The notes under the pieces: generated by a model | The model's database searches: none | Seen by the model: only the letters and a program-made list of their open reading frames with translations | What the model was told of the DNA's origin: nothing | Shown here: positions 54,267 through 64,000 of the stretch, piece after piece | Layout: the number at the start of each line of letters is the position of its first letter | Position numbering within the stretch: position 1 is the stretch's first letter | Assembly: GCA_037355855.1 (NCBI GenBank) | Contig: CM074760.1 | Span: 1,666,501 to 1,730,500, forward strand | DNA from: Pseudo-nitzschia pungens | Lineage: Eukaryota > Bacillariophyta > Bacillariophyceae > Bacillariales > Bacillariaceae | Length of the DNA stretch: 64,000 nt | Direction: 5' to 3' | Translations under genes and position numbers: made by a program

Positions 54267-55146
54267 TGTGTTTTGAGTATGGGCTTCGATGCCCCGCCGT
54301 ACTGGACGTCACTGCACTGAAATGCACTGCACTGCACTGTACCGTACCGGTGAAGTGGATGGGTTGGCCTTGCGGTGTTGCGGTAACTTACCCGCAAAGA
54401 TGTGAAATAACTATGAAACAGAGCGTTCCGATTCAGACTTCGGAGTTCGATACGATCAAAGACTACACGTACCTGGTACATCATTACTCGTACGTCGTGA
54501 AGTAAGATTTACGAAGTACACGTAATCTTAGTCGTCCGTACGGTATGTACGGTAGGATCTTCAGATTGCTTGTGTGTCCAGTCATGAGTCTCAAGTTTTC
54601 AATTCAATTGTCAGCAGAGAAGATCATTATTTTTTTCGGAAGTACGAGTGAGTTACGCAAGTCCAAGTGTTACTCTTTGTTGAGAGAGAAACTGGGTTTT
54701 GTTCTGTTGCTTCATGGCAGAGAACGGAACACAGTGAATAGCTACAGGGAACTGTGGTGGCAAAGAATCCAGCAATGGGCCCTTCTTGCGCTTCCTCGCC
54801 GCATCCCGGGGCTCAAGCACATAGCTGATCTATACTAATTTGCAAATTTGTAATGTGAATCTTGCTGAGAGCCATCAACAAGAAGAAAAGAATGCCGTTG
54901 GCATGTGTTCATTTCATTAGTTCTTTGGAACGCTTTGACGTTAGCAAACACAATGTTTGAAGTTTTCAAACGATCTTAACTATCGGTAACAGCACCAGGG
55001 TCCTGTAATTCCTAAGAGCTCACGAGGACGGCAGATAATACGCAATGCACTTCACGACTGATCTTTGCATCAGTGAATACACTGTGCCTATTCAACTAGA
55101 GAAATGATCCCACTTGGGACTTAGCCTGACGACGGCACTATCGGTA
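54267..55146. other. Tandem spacer with small palindromic-word island
   Basis: 5' flank of the reductase-like gene. About 54340-54560 holds ACCGTACCGGTGAAG, GTCGTGAAGTAAGATT, TACGAAGTACACGTAATC and GTACGGTATGTACGG. 54300-54345 also has a short CTGCACTGCACTG direct repeat. No gene is seen. Confidence 0.55.
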
Positions 55147-56579
55147 TCAAAGACTATTGTTTGCAACTAGTCCCACCGTTTCCTCCAACCCGATTCTCGT
55201 TGTCACCTCCTCCGCTTCAACCCCAAAGAAGTGCGCTCTCATGTATCGAATTGAAGCAATAGGAATCAGGTAGGCAAAGAGATTGATGGCCCAATACGCA
55301 GCATTAGCTATACCAAGACATTGTCCTATTCGGCACAAAATAGTGCTTTCGGTGAGGCTGGTAGCCCAGGACCACAGATAAATCAATCGCGATGCATTGT
55401 ATGCTACAGGAATCAGAATGCGCAGGGGCAGTGGTATCTGCGGTTAGTCAAAAACGACAAGAAAAACATGACATATTGATGCTGGTGAGGTAATCTGTGT
55501 TACGGATCGATGTGTTTGCTTTCATTCGTCAGCAGAGCAAACATCGCTTGCCGGACCAACAAATAAAAAATTATTCAGTCATCTCGTGGTCGTTAGCTCA
55601 CCAGTGATCGTTTGGATATAGCTTCAGTTGTCATCTGACAGCACAGCAAAAATACGTGTCTGCCTACAAGCCGAGCCGACTCAAGTTCCAACGTGACTGC
55701 TCCCTTCCATGGCAAGACAATCGTTGTGGTCAGCAACCATAACAGTGGACCAACAAGGCCGAACAATGCCCCTAGCTTGAGCCACCTTTGGTAGAGTACA
55801 CTCTGTTCGAACCGGATCCCCATTGGATTCGACAGAATAGAAGGCACATGGCCCTGGGGCGGGATGGCCGGCAGTATTGGGGCCCCTCCATCTCTGGAAG
55901 ATTGAGCCGTCATGTTCAGGATGACAAAGTAGGCTGTCCAACATGCGACTAGTGCCACGTCCATGGGTCGCACCAAGCCTCTCATCAGCAATAACAATCC
56001 GATGGCGATAGGGAGCTTTCCAATCGATCCGAGCTTACCCTCGCTCTCCAATTCCTCCTTGGAGGCTGCCATTCTGAGGATTCGTTTGATGTATTGTTTT
56101 GTGCGAGAGCCTTTGCTGTCGGTTCGATTGTCGATGCCACTGGTAGAGGATTGCACCTGTTGGTGAATCGACTCCATGTCGTCTTGTTCGATCGCAAGAA
56201 TGGCAGAATACGGAACATTACCGTTGGGAAAGGAATCCGAGAGCTCGATGGCATCATTATTTGATTCTGGCCAAATATCAGCCCCTCTCCCATAAACATT
56301 GTTGGCAGCCAAAGATGATGACGAGGACGAGGACGACGACCATGGATAGAGTATTGTTGAATCAATGTAGGAATTCGCTGGAAAATTTTTGACTGTTGTC
56401 ATTGCTCTTCTCACTTGGGTTAGTGACAACTTAGCTCTTCCGCCTGTTACCAAAGGCGACGAGCACGGCCAATGGAAGGCATGAATGAAGCACATGTGCT
56501 GGTAGAGTGATATCAATGATACAAATCGGACTATTGTCGTGGTGCAAAATGCGAACGTAGTGGGTACCCGAACACTCAT
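55147..56579 (-). CDS. Plastid-type multi-pass membrane protein of unknown function
   Basis: I do not recognise the family. Exons are 56579-55602 and 55437-55147 (donor GTGAGC, acceptor CGCAG, phase 0), 422 residues from ATG 56579 (MSVRVPTTFAF). A hydrophobic N-terminus ends MCFIHAFHWPCSS, an ASAF-like motif with aromatic residue that suggests plastid import. A Ser run (about nine) and an acidic disordered region follow. Membrane segments are about LPIAIGLLLLMRGL with DVALVACWTAYFVIL, LGALFGLVGPLLWLLTTTIV, and two to three in exon 2 (LYLWSWATSL context, ANAAYWAINLFAYLIPIA). No catalytic motif is seen. Confidence 0.75.
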
Positions 56580-59500
56580 TTTGATGAAAAGAAACCAAGC
56601 AATGCTTGTTGCGTTATCGATGATCCCTTTCTGAAGACGGAGAGAAAAAAAACATCAAAGCCATGGGTCACGATCAGCGAGGGTGTCAAGCGACTTGTGG
56701 ATTGTTGATATTGTTTTGGCGAATGGCTGTGCTGTGCGATAACAGGGCACTATCTGGTTGCTGTTGCTGTTGCTGTAGGCTAAAGTGCTTTTGCGTTGAC
56801 TGGGATACGAGGCGACGAGGGATTTGTGTTGTCTGTTCGGATGTTTTTGCCTCTGTTTCTAAATTGGTAACCTTACCTGTGAAGATCTGCTGATGCTTCA
56901 TCATTCAACAGCTGTCGCTTTCACTGCCGGTTAATAACTAACCTTAATTACTCAAAGTACATAGCAAGAGTCAAAGATCCGGCAGCGATCAAGATGATGT
57001 CATCACACGTAAGATTACCGTACAGTACAGAGTGAGTAATACATTACAGTTAGAAGTTTGACAGTCCACAATGAGCGGGTACAGTAATTACGTACGTACG
57101 GACGTATTCAGTATTGAGTGTGTGGTGCACAACATTGAACATACCGGTACCGGTGAACATCATTAGTGCATTGAGCATTGAGCATGCAAGTAAAATTCAG
57201 ATCTTACGGCAAGTTAAGCCTTATTCAGTATTGAGTAAGGTATTCAGTACGGTATGTACCGGTACCCGTGAAAAACTAAAATGAATCACGTCGGAGTGAC
57301 AGATTGTTGCCTCACTATCTGACCAAATACCTCCTCCCAGTAACGGAAACCTCCTCAACGAAAGTTACAACCTATTCGTAAACACTATAAACCGACTGTT
57401 TGCAACAACTCCTGTTGAAATCAGTGACTTACATCCATAGCTTTGGCCCCCTGTAGTTAGTGGTTTTTTCGAAAAATTGCCAAAAATTGATCCATCATGG
57501 TTAATGTAGACACTGGTACATTTTCTACACGCGACCATACAATCGAGTGACAGCATCTTGACGTCTGAAAATTGTTGTTCTTTGTATGTATGTACCATAC
57601 GGTATAAATCATAATAATAATATTATCATGTTCTTTCGACTGCGCGCAAGCTGGGAAACCATGCACGCAAGCCGAAAAACTATGCCGGCTCGATGCTGTC
57701 ACTCGAAAACACACAATTCGGCCCAATTTCTGTATTCGAGAGCTTACTAAGGGAAGAATAAGCAAGGTTGTTTAAAAGTGAATATAGAGCATTGTAGAGT
57801 AGAGTGTTAGCTAACAGAGGATGTCTTTACTTTGAACAGAGGTGGTGTATGCAAGGAGATATTCCAAAAAGCAAAGATGCTGTCACTCGACATGATTCAT
57901 TATGGTAAACGTGATTCATTATAGTTTTTCACGGGTACGTCCTGAGAAGCAGCAAAGAAAGTTGCTACTGTATGCATTGTCTACTACGGTATTGCATCCC
58001 CTCTCGACACAGTCAAGAACAATGGTCAGGGTAAGAAGACACAACATTTCACTGTGATCAGTTGGACCACAATGGTCAGATATATTCTACCCTCCACATT
58101 GAAATCTGTCGTGTTCAGCAAAGTACAAGTTACTAAAAGAATCAATTGAATTTGAAAAGTAACTGAAGAGGACAGCATAATTATTTTTTTAATCACATCT
58201 GTCATGATGTAACTACATCAATTGGGTTGTTCAAGGTCATTAAGACTTTATGTTGTCTTATGGATAGTAGTAATGCTGCTTGTCTAGAACAACAAACTAG
58301 AGTTCATGGATTTCCATTGCAATCTATATTCTCCTTCTTATCATTCATGGAGAATCAGATATCACCCAAATGCTGCCATTGAACGATTTAATAGTAGTAG
58401 TACTAGTAGCAGTAATAACAAGATATTTGCCAGTAGACAAGAATATGCGGAGAAACAGTAACAGCAACAGCAACAGCAGCACACGAGGTGCTGGCACACA
58501 GTGAGTCTACCGGAGATACTGTTCGGACGCTATTGAATACACTAATACCGTACTTCTAAGAAAACGAAAAATGATAGTCCCCTGGGGCCCCTGGAGGTAC
58601 AAAAGGATCGATCGATTCGGAGGGCATGATATGTGTCTTCTTTAGGGATCCGTCTTGCTCTGGGTTGTCTCCCCGCAAAAAAAATCCTGCGTAGCTTCTT
58701 CCAAATACAGTACATACTCGTACCTGTAAGGTAGTCGTAAGTTACTGTGGTGACATAAATTTCGGCATCAATGGACAAAAACGATTGGGTTTTGGTCCTT
58801 GTTCCATATTCCTTGCTAAAATCTGATCGGATTGGCCAGTATTAAGCAATTGTATTTTGATAGTGCTAATTTTTCATCATTAGAGGTATGACACCAAGTT
58901 GCGATACTCTTCTACCTCTCATTTAACGGTCTCACTCCGTTCACCGCCTATTATTTTTGGCAAACAAGTCGTGTGAAACACTACAAATTTGAGCAAGCCA
59001 ATCCCGCGTCATCTTTTGGACTTCAGATTCGACTGAAAGCAGTATTCGGTTTATCTTCCCGCATTGGACTGTGCACACGATCCAATACGATCGATGATCC
59101 GTTTTCAGAAGGATAAAACATTGGGGCACCGGTACTAGTAAAAGTACAAGTAGTGAGAAACTAGTACGTAAGACAGGTATTGAATACCTGTAGGATAGCC
59201 ACAAGGATACTGTGACTGTGAAGAAAACACGGATCGAAAAAAATAACATGGGCAGGCCCTGTATTCCGAAATAATAATACAACGACGTACTGCTCCTTTC
59301 TAGAACGATCATGAATCGTTCGAGAAGCAAATAAAAAATAATTGAGGACAAACAGAAAAGTAAGAACGACGACTTTTCGCCATCTTGGTGCCACATTGAG
59401 GCCATCGCTGAACCACTCTACAGGCAGTTGCAGACAAGGAAGTGCACACTGATTCCCGACACGACAGAGGTCGCAGAAAGTTGGCAAACCACAAACGGCG

Positions 59501-59600
59501 TCCTTCTTCGCGACGAAAAACGGAATCGGAGTTTCGTGAACAAGAGTTCTAACCTAGATCGGATCCACATTACACCGTTCACCACGGAATCACTCGAAGG
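56580..59600. other. Large divergent spacer with palindromic words
   Basis: 3 kb between two start sites. The island about 56990-57270 contains CGTAAGATTACCGTACAG, ACGTACGTACGGACG, ACCGGTACCGGTG and CGGTATGTACCGGTACCC. Further words occur near 57590 and 59130. A TAGTAGTAGTACTAG tract lies near 58394 and an AACAGCAACAGC tract near 58460. A hydrophobic minus-strand frame at 58941-59405 was considered and not called. Confidence 0.5.
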
Positions 59601-62600
59601 ATGGCATTCGGTAATGCAGTCGCGACAGCATTCTTCCTGCTGTCCCTTGGCTCGTGCTTCACGTTTCGCTTTGCCCGTGCCGCATTGCTTCCCGTGCCGA
59701 CTCTGAAATGGTCGCTCCAGTTGGAGGGATCCGGTCGACTCAGCGGACGCGGATTGAGAAGGGGCAATGCAATCATAGCACACAGGGACGGAACGAAAAT
59801 TGTCGCCACGGCGGACGATGGAAGTCTCCATGTAATTCAAACAACAAATCAAGTCAAGACCCTTGCGGTTTACGTCCCGGAAGGATTCGTTGGAAGATCC
59901 ATGGAGTGTCGATCGGGAGCAGTGTTTGTCGAAAAGGAACAACACGATGGACTCCTCGTTGCCAGCGGTGAAGGAAATAACCAGGCCGGAGACGGAGATG
60001 GGGCACAATATTTAAACGATGATTACGTCATCTACGCTGTGGTGGACAACAAGTTCGTTCCCGATGTCGGAATCGAATCGGGAATGATCGGATCCACGGA
60101 AAGAGACGGCAATACCGTGGATGGGGAAGACGAAGGCGAAGACGAAAGCGTCAAGAGTCGAGTCATCGCCGTAAACATGGATGGTTCGTTCAGGTGGAGC
60201 GTCGAGGTTTCTGGGCGGATCGAAGGAAGCCCCGTTGTGGGCGAGAATGGAATCTACGTCACTCACAACGACAGTGGCGGGGGACATTTGTCGGTGCTTC
60301 GGGTTCAAAGCAATGGAAGAGCTTTTGTTGTGGCGACCTTCGATCCCATAGCTACAGAACCGGGCAGCGTGGTTCCTTTGGGACCCCCTGCACTACAGAA
60401 ACCTGGCTTTTCAAACGAGCAACAAAACGGCGACATTGTGATTGTGGCAGAAAGCTGGGGCTCGGGTTTTTCGGAAAGCGTGGGTGGTTTGTATATGATG
60501 TCCACGACGAAGAGAGATTCCGACGAAAAGATGGAAGACGATGGGTCGGCGGGAACACCCGACGGCTACGGCTACAGTTTTATCAAGATTAGCTCATGGT
60601 CGCGCAGTGCAATTGCACAGCCCCTGGTACACGGAGATTCTATCTTCCTGGGAGCCGCTGGTGGAGTCATTGGTGGTTTTACCGGTGATCGCAAAAGTGA
60701 TTTGTCGGGGATCACGTCGGGCCGCGAACGCGAGATCTTGCCGCGATGGAACTACCAAGTCGCAACCAATCCGCGAGATGCATCTCAGCGTGAGTTGTTT
60801 TCCTGTCGTGTACGAGTGTTGCTCTTGTGTGTTGTTGCTCGTTAGTTGTGGGTCTGCTGGTTGTATCTATTTTTTTAGAGTCTCTAATATTTTTCCAAAC
60901 AATTCTCGCGATTCGTGCATCAACGATTGGTACAGCATTGCAAAGCCAGCCCACCTTGGATTTGGAAACTGAACTTTTGGTGATTCCTGGTGTAAGCGCC
61001 GACTTCTATTGCATTCAAAGCGAAAACGGAAGGCAAGTTTGGAGGGACAACCAGGGTAGCCAGGTCATGTCACAACCTCGTATCTTTGCAGCAGAAGGCT
61101 GGAGGAAAGTTGTCTACGCGATCGAAACTGTAAATGGACGAGTTCGCCAGTACGACTTGCTCACAGGGCGGCGATTTTGGGATTATAGTTGCGCAGACAT
61201 CAGCGAACAAATGTGTCGGGATGCGGTCGAGGCAGAATTTGCCATCACTCAGAGCGGCAACACAATCTACTACGGTGACATATACGGAAGGATCAACGCC
61301 TTGACAGTTGCTAACTTTGCAACAGAAACCCCAACAACAGCTCCGTCTTCTCTATCCAGTGCAAATCCCACTGCAATGCCGACGACAACGGCGACACTAG
61401 CTCCAACAAATGCGCCCGTTTCTGCAACAGATCAACCCTCAGTTGGATCAAAACCTACACCTGTCGTTGCTGGTAGTCCTTGGGAAGAAATCGAAACGAA
61501 CGATGATGATGACCAGGGTGAGGAGCAGCAGCAGCAGAAGCAGCCTTGGAACGACGAGGAAAGCGAAGACGAAGTCTCCGGAATTATCGACCAACAGTCA
61601 GCCAAAAAAGGAGGTTCGAATAGAACAGCCGCTTACATCGGGGCAACCATGGCAGCCTTATGTGTTCTGCTGATTCCGATCGTAATCTTTTCTCTTCTCC
61701 GAAGAAAGCGGAAGAAACCCACGAAAGGCCAGGAACTAGTAGTAGAAATCATTGATGATTGCTCATCGGAATCCGACGATGGCGGAGACCATATGAGTAC
61801 GAACGAAGTTAATGATGATTTCGATCCTTACAAGGGGGATGGCATTGAGGTAGAAATGAAAAGTAGAACGGTACTGATGCAGGGATCACCGTCCAAAAAG
61901 AAGAGGAAGAGGAGGAAGAAAAGCACCATTCCGGACACTCCGAATACGGTCAACACTTTAGAGTCCATAGAAGAGCTCCCTGAAGAAGCTTCTGCGATGG
62001 TTGTTGTAGGAGATGACTACGATATCGAAGACCCTTCTGTTGAAGCTGTAAATTTACGACATACATTTGAGAAGGCAGCTGATACCAGAGCTCCGGCGCC
62101 GGGTGAGGTTATGATGGGAGCAGGTTCCAATCATTTAGAGATTGCTGTTGGAGATTTGAACGACAGTTTCTTGAGTGACGATGATGTTCCGCCGCCACCG
62201 CCGCCTCCTTTGGAAGATTCCGAACCGTCTTTGTCGAAACAATGGACTTGGGGATCTTTGCTGCAGATGGGAACCGCTCAATCGTCTAAGAGAGTTCATA
62301 GTCAGAGGTCACCGAAGGGATCTTCTGAAAAACTCGAGTTGAAGAAAACAAGCAGAGAAGTTTCTATGCCCAAGGCGGAGCCATTATCAGAATCCCCCTC
62401 TGAAGCTACTCTTCCAATCTCAAAAAGCATTGCAAGAGATGACGAACCCATTGCTGAAGCTCCTCAACAGACTGACAACAATTCCGTGAAATCCAAGGCC
62501 GTTCCAATAGAGACTCGCGAAACTACGGAGATGCTCTCGAGCACTGAAGAGGAGAAGAAAGAAAGCGAGGAATCTGAAATCAGACCTGGAACCCCTGTCC

Positions 62601-63436
62601 TCCATGACGAATCGCCATCGTCACCACAGCCTTCGTTCGTGCTTCCCAATGTTATGAATAACCTCTCACCTCCTGAATCACTTCTTTCCAACCAAGAAAG
62701 TTTATTTAGTTCACCGAATCGTTCGAGATCTAACTCTCTTGGATCTGACGACGAGTCACTGTACACGTCTTATACTGGAATGACGGGCGGAACGCGTGAG
62801 AAAAAAGATGAAAAGGACTTGTCTCCGTTGTCAAACTACGTCTACGACCAGGACATTCGTCGGCGTGATCGTTCGGAGATTGTGAATGAGGGAAAAAATA
62901 TTCTGAATCATCCGGATCTATCCAAACAATATAGCAGAGACAAAGATAAGTTCCAATATCTTGAAAGCGCAGAACACCCCGACGATGAGAGTGCGCTGGC
63001 CCCTGGGATGCAGTACATGTCCCGTCTTCCGGAGGAAACTCAGGGTTCGAAGTACGGTAAAAGTGCGAGGTCGAAACGAGGTACGAATTCGTTCACAGCA
63101 ACAAACTCTTCCAAGGATGAATACACCCACACACCTCTGGCTCAAATGTACGACCAACTGGCAGCCATCGGGCAACAAAAAAGAGAAGAAAAGCGACCTG
63201 CATTTAAACGAAGAAGTAAAAGAGTAGAACGAGAGATCCCTTCTCCTTCTCCACAACCAGATGAGGAGCAAGCTGGGGACAACTGGGGTAGTTTTCTAGA
63301 CGAACTTGCCGAAGCCGAGAAACATTTTTTTTCGCCATCAGCAGCTAAAACGAAGTCGCTATTGAACGACAGTGACTCGGAAGGTAACAGTGAAGACACA
63401 GAAGTCGCAAGAATCAACAACCTATACAATCATTAA
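59601..63436 (+). CDS. Single-pass membrane protein with PQQ-like beta-propeller ectodomain
   Basis: Exons are 59601-60789 and 60879-63436 (donor GTGAGT, phase 1), 1248 residues. A signal peptide (AFFLLSLGSCFTFRFARA) is followed by a propeller of PQQ/quinoprotein-type blades: DGTKIVATADDGSLHVIQT, DGSFRWSVEVSGRIEGSPVV, HGDSIFLGAAGGVIGGF, ENGRQVWRDNQGSQVM, YGDIYGRINALTV. A T/S/P-rich stalk (about 545-590) leads to one membrane helix (about 646-670, IGATMAALCVLLIPIVIFSLL) and a basic stop-transfer. The long cytosolic tail (about 575 residues) is charged and Ser-rich with a poly-Pro patch (DVPPPPPPPLED). The layout is receptor-like or sensor-like; the luminal propeller resembles in outline that of ER stress sensors, but no kinase or nuclease domain follows. 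Function unknown. Confidence 0.82.
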
Positions 63437-63564
63437 ACGTGAATAGCAATTAATCACTCGGTTGGGGTTGCTCAAATACTTTACATACCAGATTACAATT
63501 ACGAAATTGGTTTAATTTATAGCATGATTATATCATACCACGAATTTGTTCTTCTTCTTTCATC

Positions 63565-64000
63565 CTACACGGGGCATTGATTATGCATCCTCTGTCGCCA
63601 GTCGTCGATTTTCATCTCGATACTCCTCGTAACGCGTTCTACTAGATCACTCTTTCTACCCGAGGTTGGGAGTCCAACAGACCGAAGGTATTGCTTCAAC
63701 AAATCCATTTTACAACTACCCACACAGTCTGTTCTATGAAGTTCCTCCCAATCAATCCCCGATGTGTCTGGTACTTTATTCCTTTCCCGTTTTCGAGATG
63801 GCGCTGTTGCTTCTTGTTCAACGTCGATCGGTAAGAACGATTTGAAAGTCTCAATTTCCTTCCTCGCAATCTCCCAAACCAGTTCTGGGTCGATTGTTGT
63901 ATCGTAGTTCATTTCCTCCTTGACCGTGTTGAATGCAACGCTTTTCAAGTAAGAATAGAACTCCGTAAGCGCTGCATTTTCAAAGTCTGATCCTATTTCG
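63565..64000 (-). CDS. Ku70-like C-terminus with SAP domain (partial, continues past window edge)
   Basis: The frame is open to the window edge, so the 5' part is missing. Visible text runs from FENAALTEFYSYLKSVAFN through IDPELVWEIARKEIETF, then a basic linker (SRKRERNKVP), and a SAP-type DNA-binding module: IDWEELHRT, MDLLKQYLRSVGLPTSGRK and SDLVERVTRSIE, ending NQCPV. Ku70 proteins end with a helical arm and a SAP domain with this LK-YL-GL-SG-K pattern, so Ku70, a DNA end-binding protein of non-homologous end joining, is the best guess. Another SAP protein is not excluded because the Ku core lies outside the window. Converges on the propeller protein gene, 128 nt away. Confidence 0.6.
   Translation of the reverse strand, partial: EIGSDFENAALTEFYSYLKSVAFNTVKEEMNYDTTIDPELVWEIARKEIETFKSFLPIDVEQEATAPSRKRERNKVPDTSGIDWEELHRTDCVGSCKMDLLKQYLRSVGLPTSGRKSDLVERVTRSIEMKIDDWRQRMHNQCPV

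Noticed and set aside
58941..59405. Hydrophobic 154-residue frame on the minus strand with an ATG start
   Set aside because: It overlaps the 5' flank of the propeller protein gene, has irregular composition and no recognisable motif; the hydrophobicity can come from T-rich spacer sequence.
1..64000. tRNA, rRNA or transposable-element genes
   Set aside because: No cloverleaf-like sequence with a GTTCGAATC-type arm plus matching acceptor stem, no rRNA text, and no transposase, integrase or reverse transcriptase motifs were found by eye; a covariance-model scan would be needed to exclude small RNAs.

Overview
The window looks like nuclear DNA of a photosynthetic stramenopile, most probably a pennate diatom. 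The evidence is: spliceosomal introns of roughly 80-250 nt with GTAAGT/GTGAGT donors; plastid-type leaders ending in ASAF-like motifs (the KEA antiporter, a short plastid-type protein); a DUF6824 protein, a domain I know mainly from diatoms; a KEA3-type K+/H+ antiporter carrying EF-hands, as described in diatoms; and secreted proteins with S/T-P-rich stalks and short Cys-rich ends. No rRNA, tRNA, CRISPR array, transposase or reverse transcriptase was recognised. Many start and splice choices are my own frame-checked readings and are marked as such.

Layout. 0-7.4 kb: EMC3 converges on the cytosolic Fe-S assembly factor NAR1; a six-exon ShKT/prolyl-4-hydroxylase gene converges on a small plastid-type protein. 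8.5-19.2 kb: uroporphyrinogen decarboxylase, a four-helix membrane protein, a HAD phosphatase-like protein and two tail-anchored proteins, one with a 93-residue internal tandem duplication. 19.8-24.6 kb: two long reading frames that join through a 24-nt micro-exon into one 1516-residue protein made of a degenerate ROC GTPase-like domain, a COR region, a Cys-containing module and a trypsin-like protease with an intact triad. 27-30 kb: a secreted M66 (StcE/TagA-like) zinc metallopeptidase with an S/T-P repeat stalk. 31-43.9 kb: a choline/ethanolamine kinase gene whose frame is broken three times, a heme-thiolate peroxidase, a sulfotransferase, UCHL5-type deubiquitinase and a membrane PP2C phosphatase. 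45.9-64 kb: a poly-Q DUF6824 protein, KEA3, an aldo/keto reductase-like protein, a plastid-type membrane protein, a single-pass protein with a PQQ-like beta-propeller, and the 3' end of a Ku70-like gene cut by the window edge.

The genes do not form one pathway; they are mainly separate housekeeping and secretory or membrane functions. The spacers show a pattern: those containing the 5' flank of at least one gene are filled with short palindromic words (cores like TACGAAGTA, TTACTTCGTA, ACCGGTA, GTAAGGTTAC), while spacers between converging 3' ends are short or nearly free of them. Two spacers also hold dense CTA/TAG triplet tracts. The most interesting single locus is the ROCO-like pseudo-GTPase/protease fusion.
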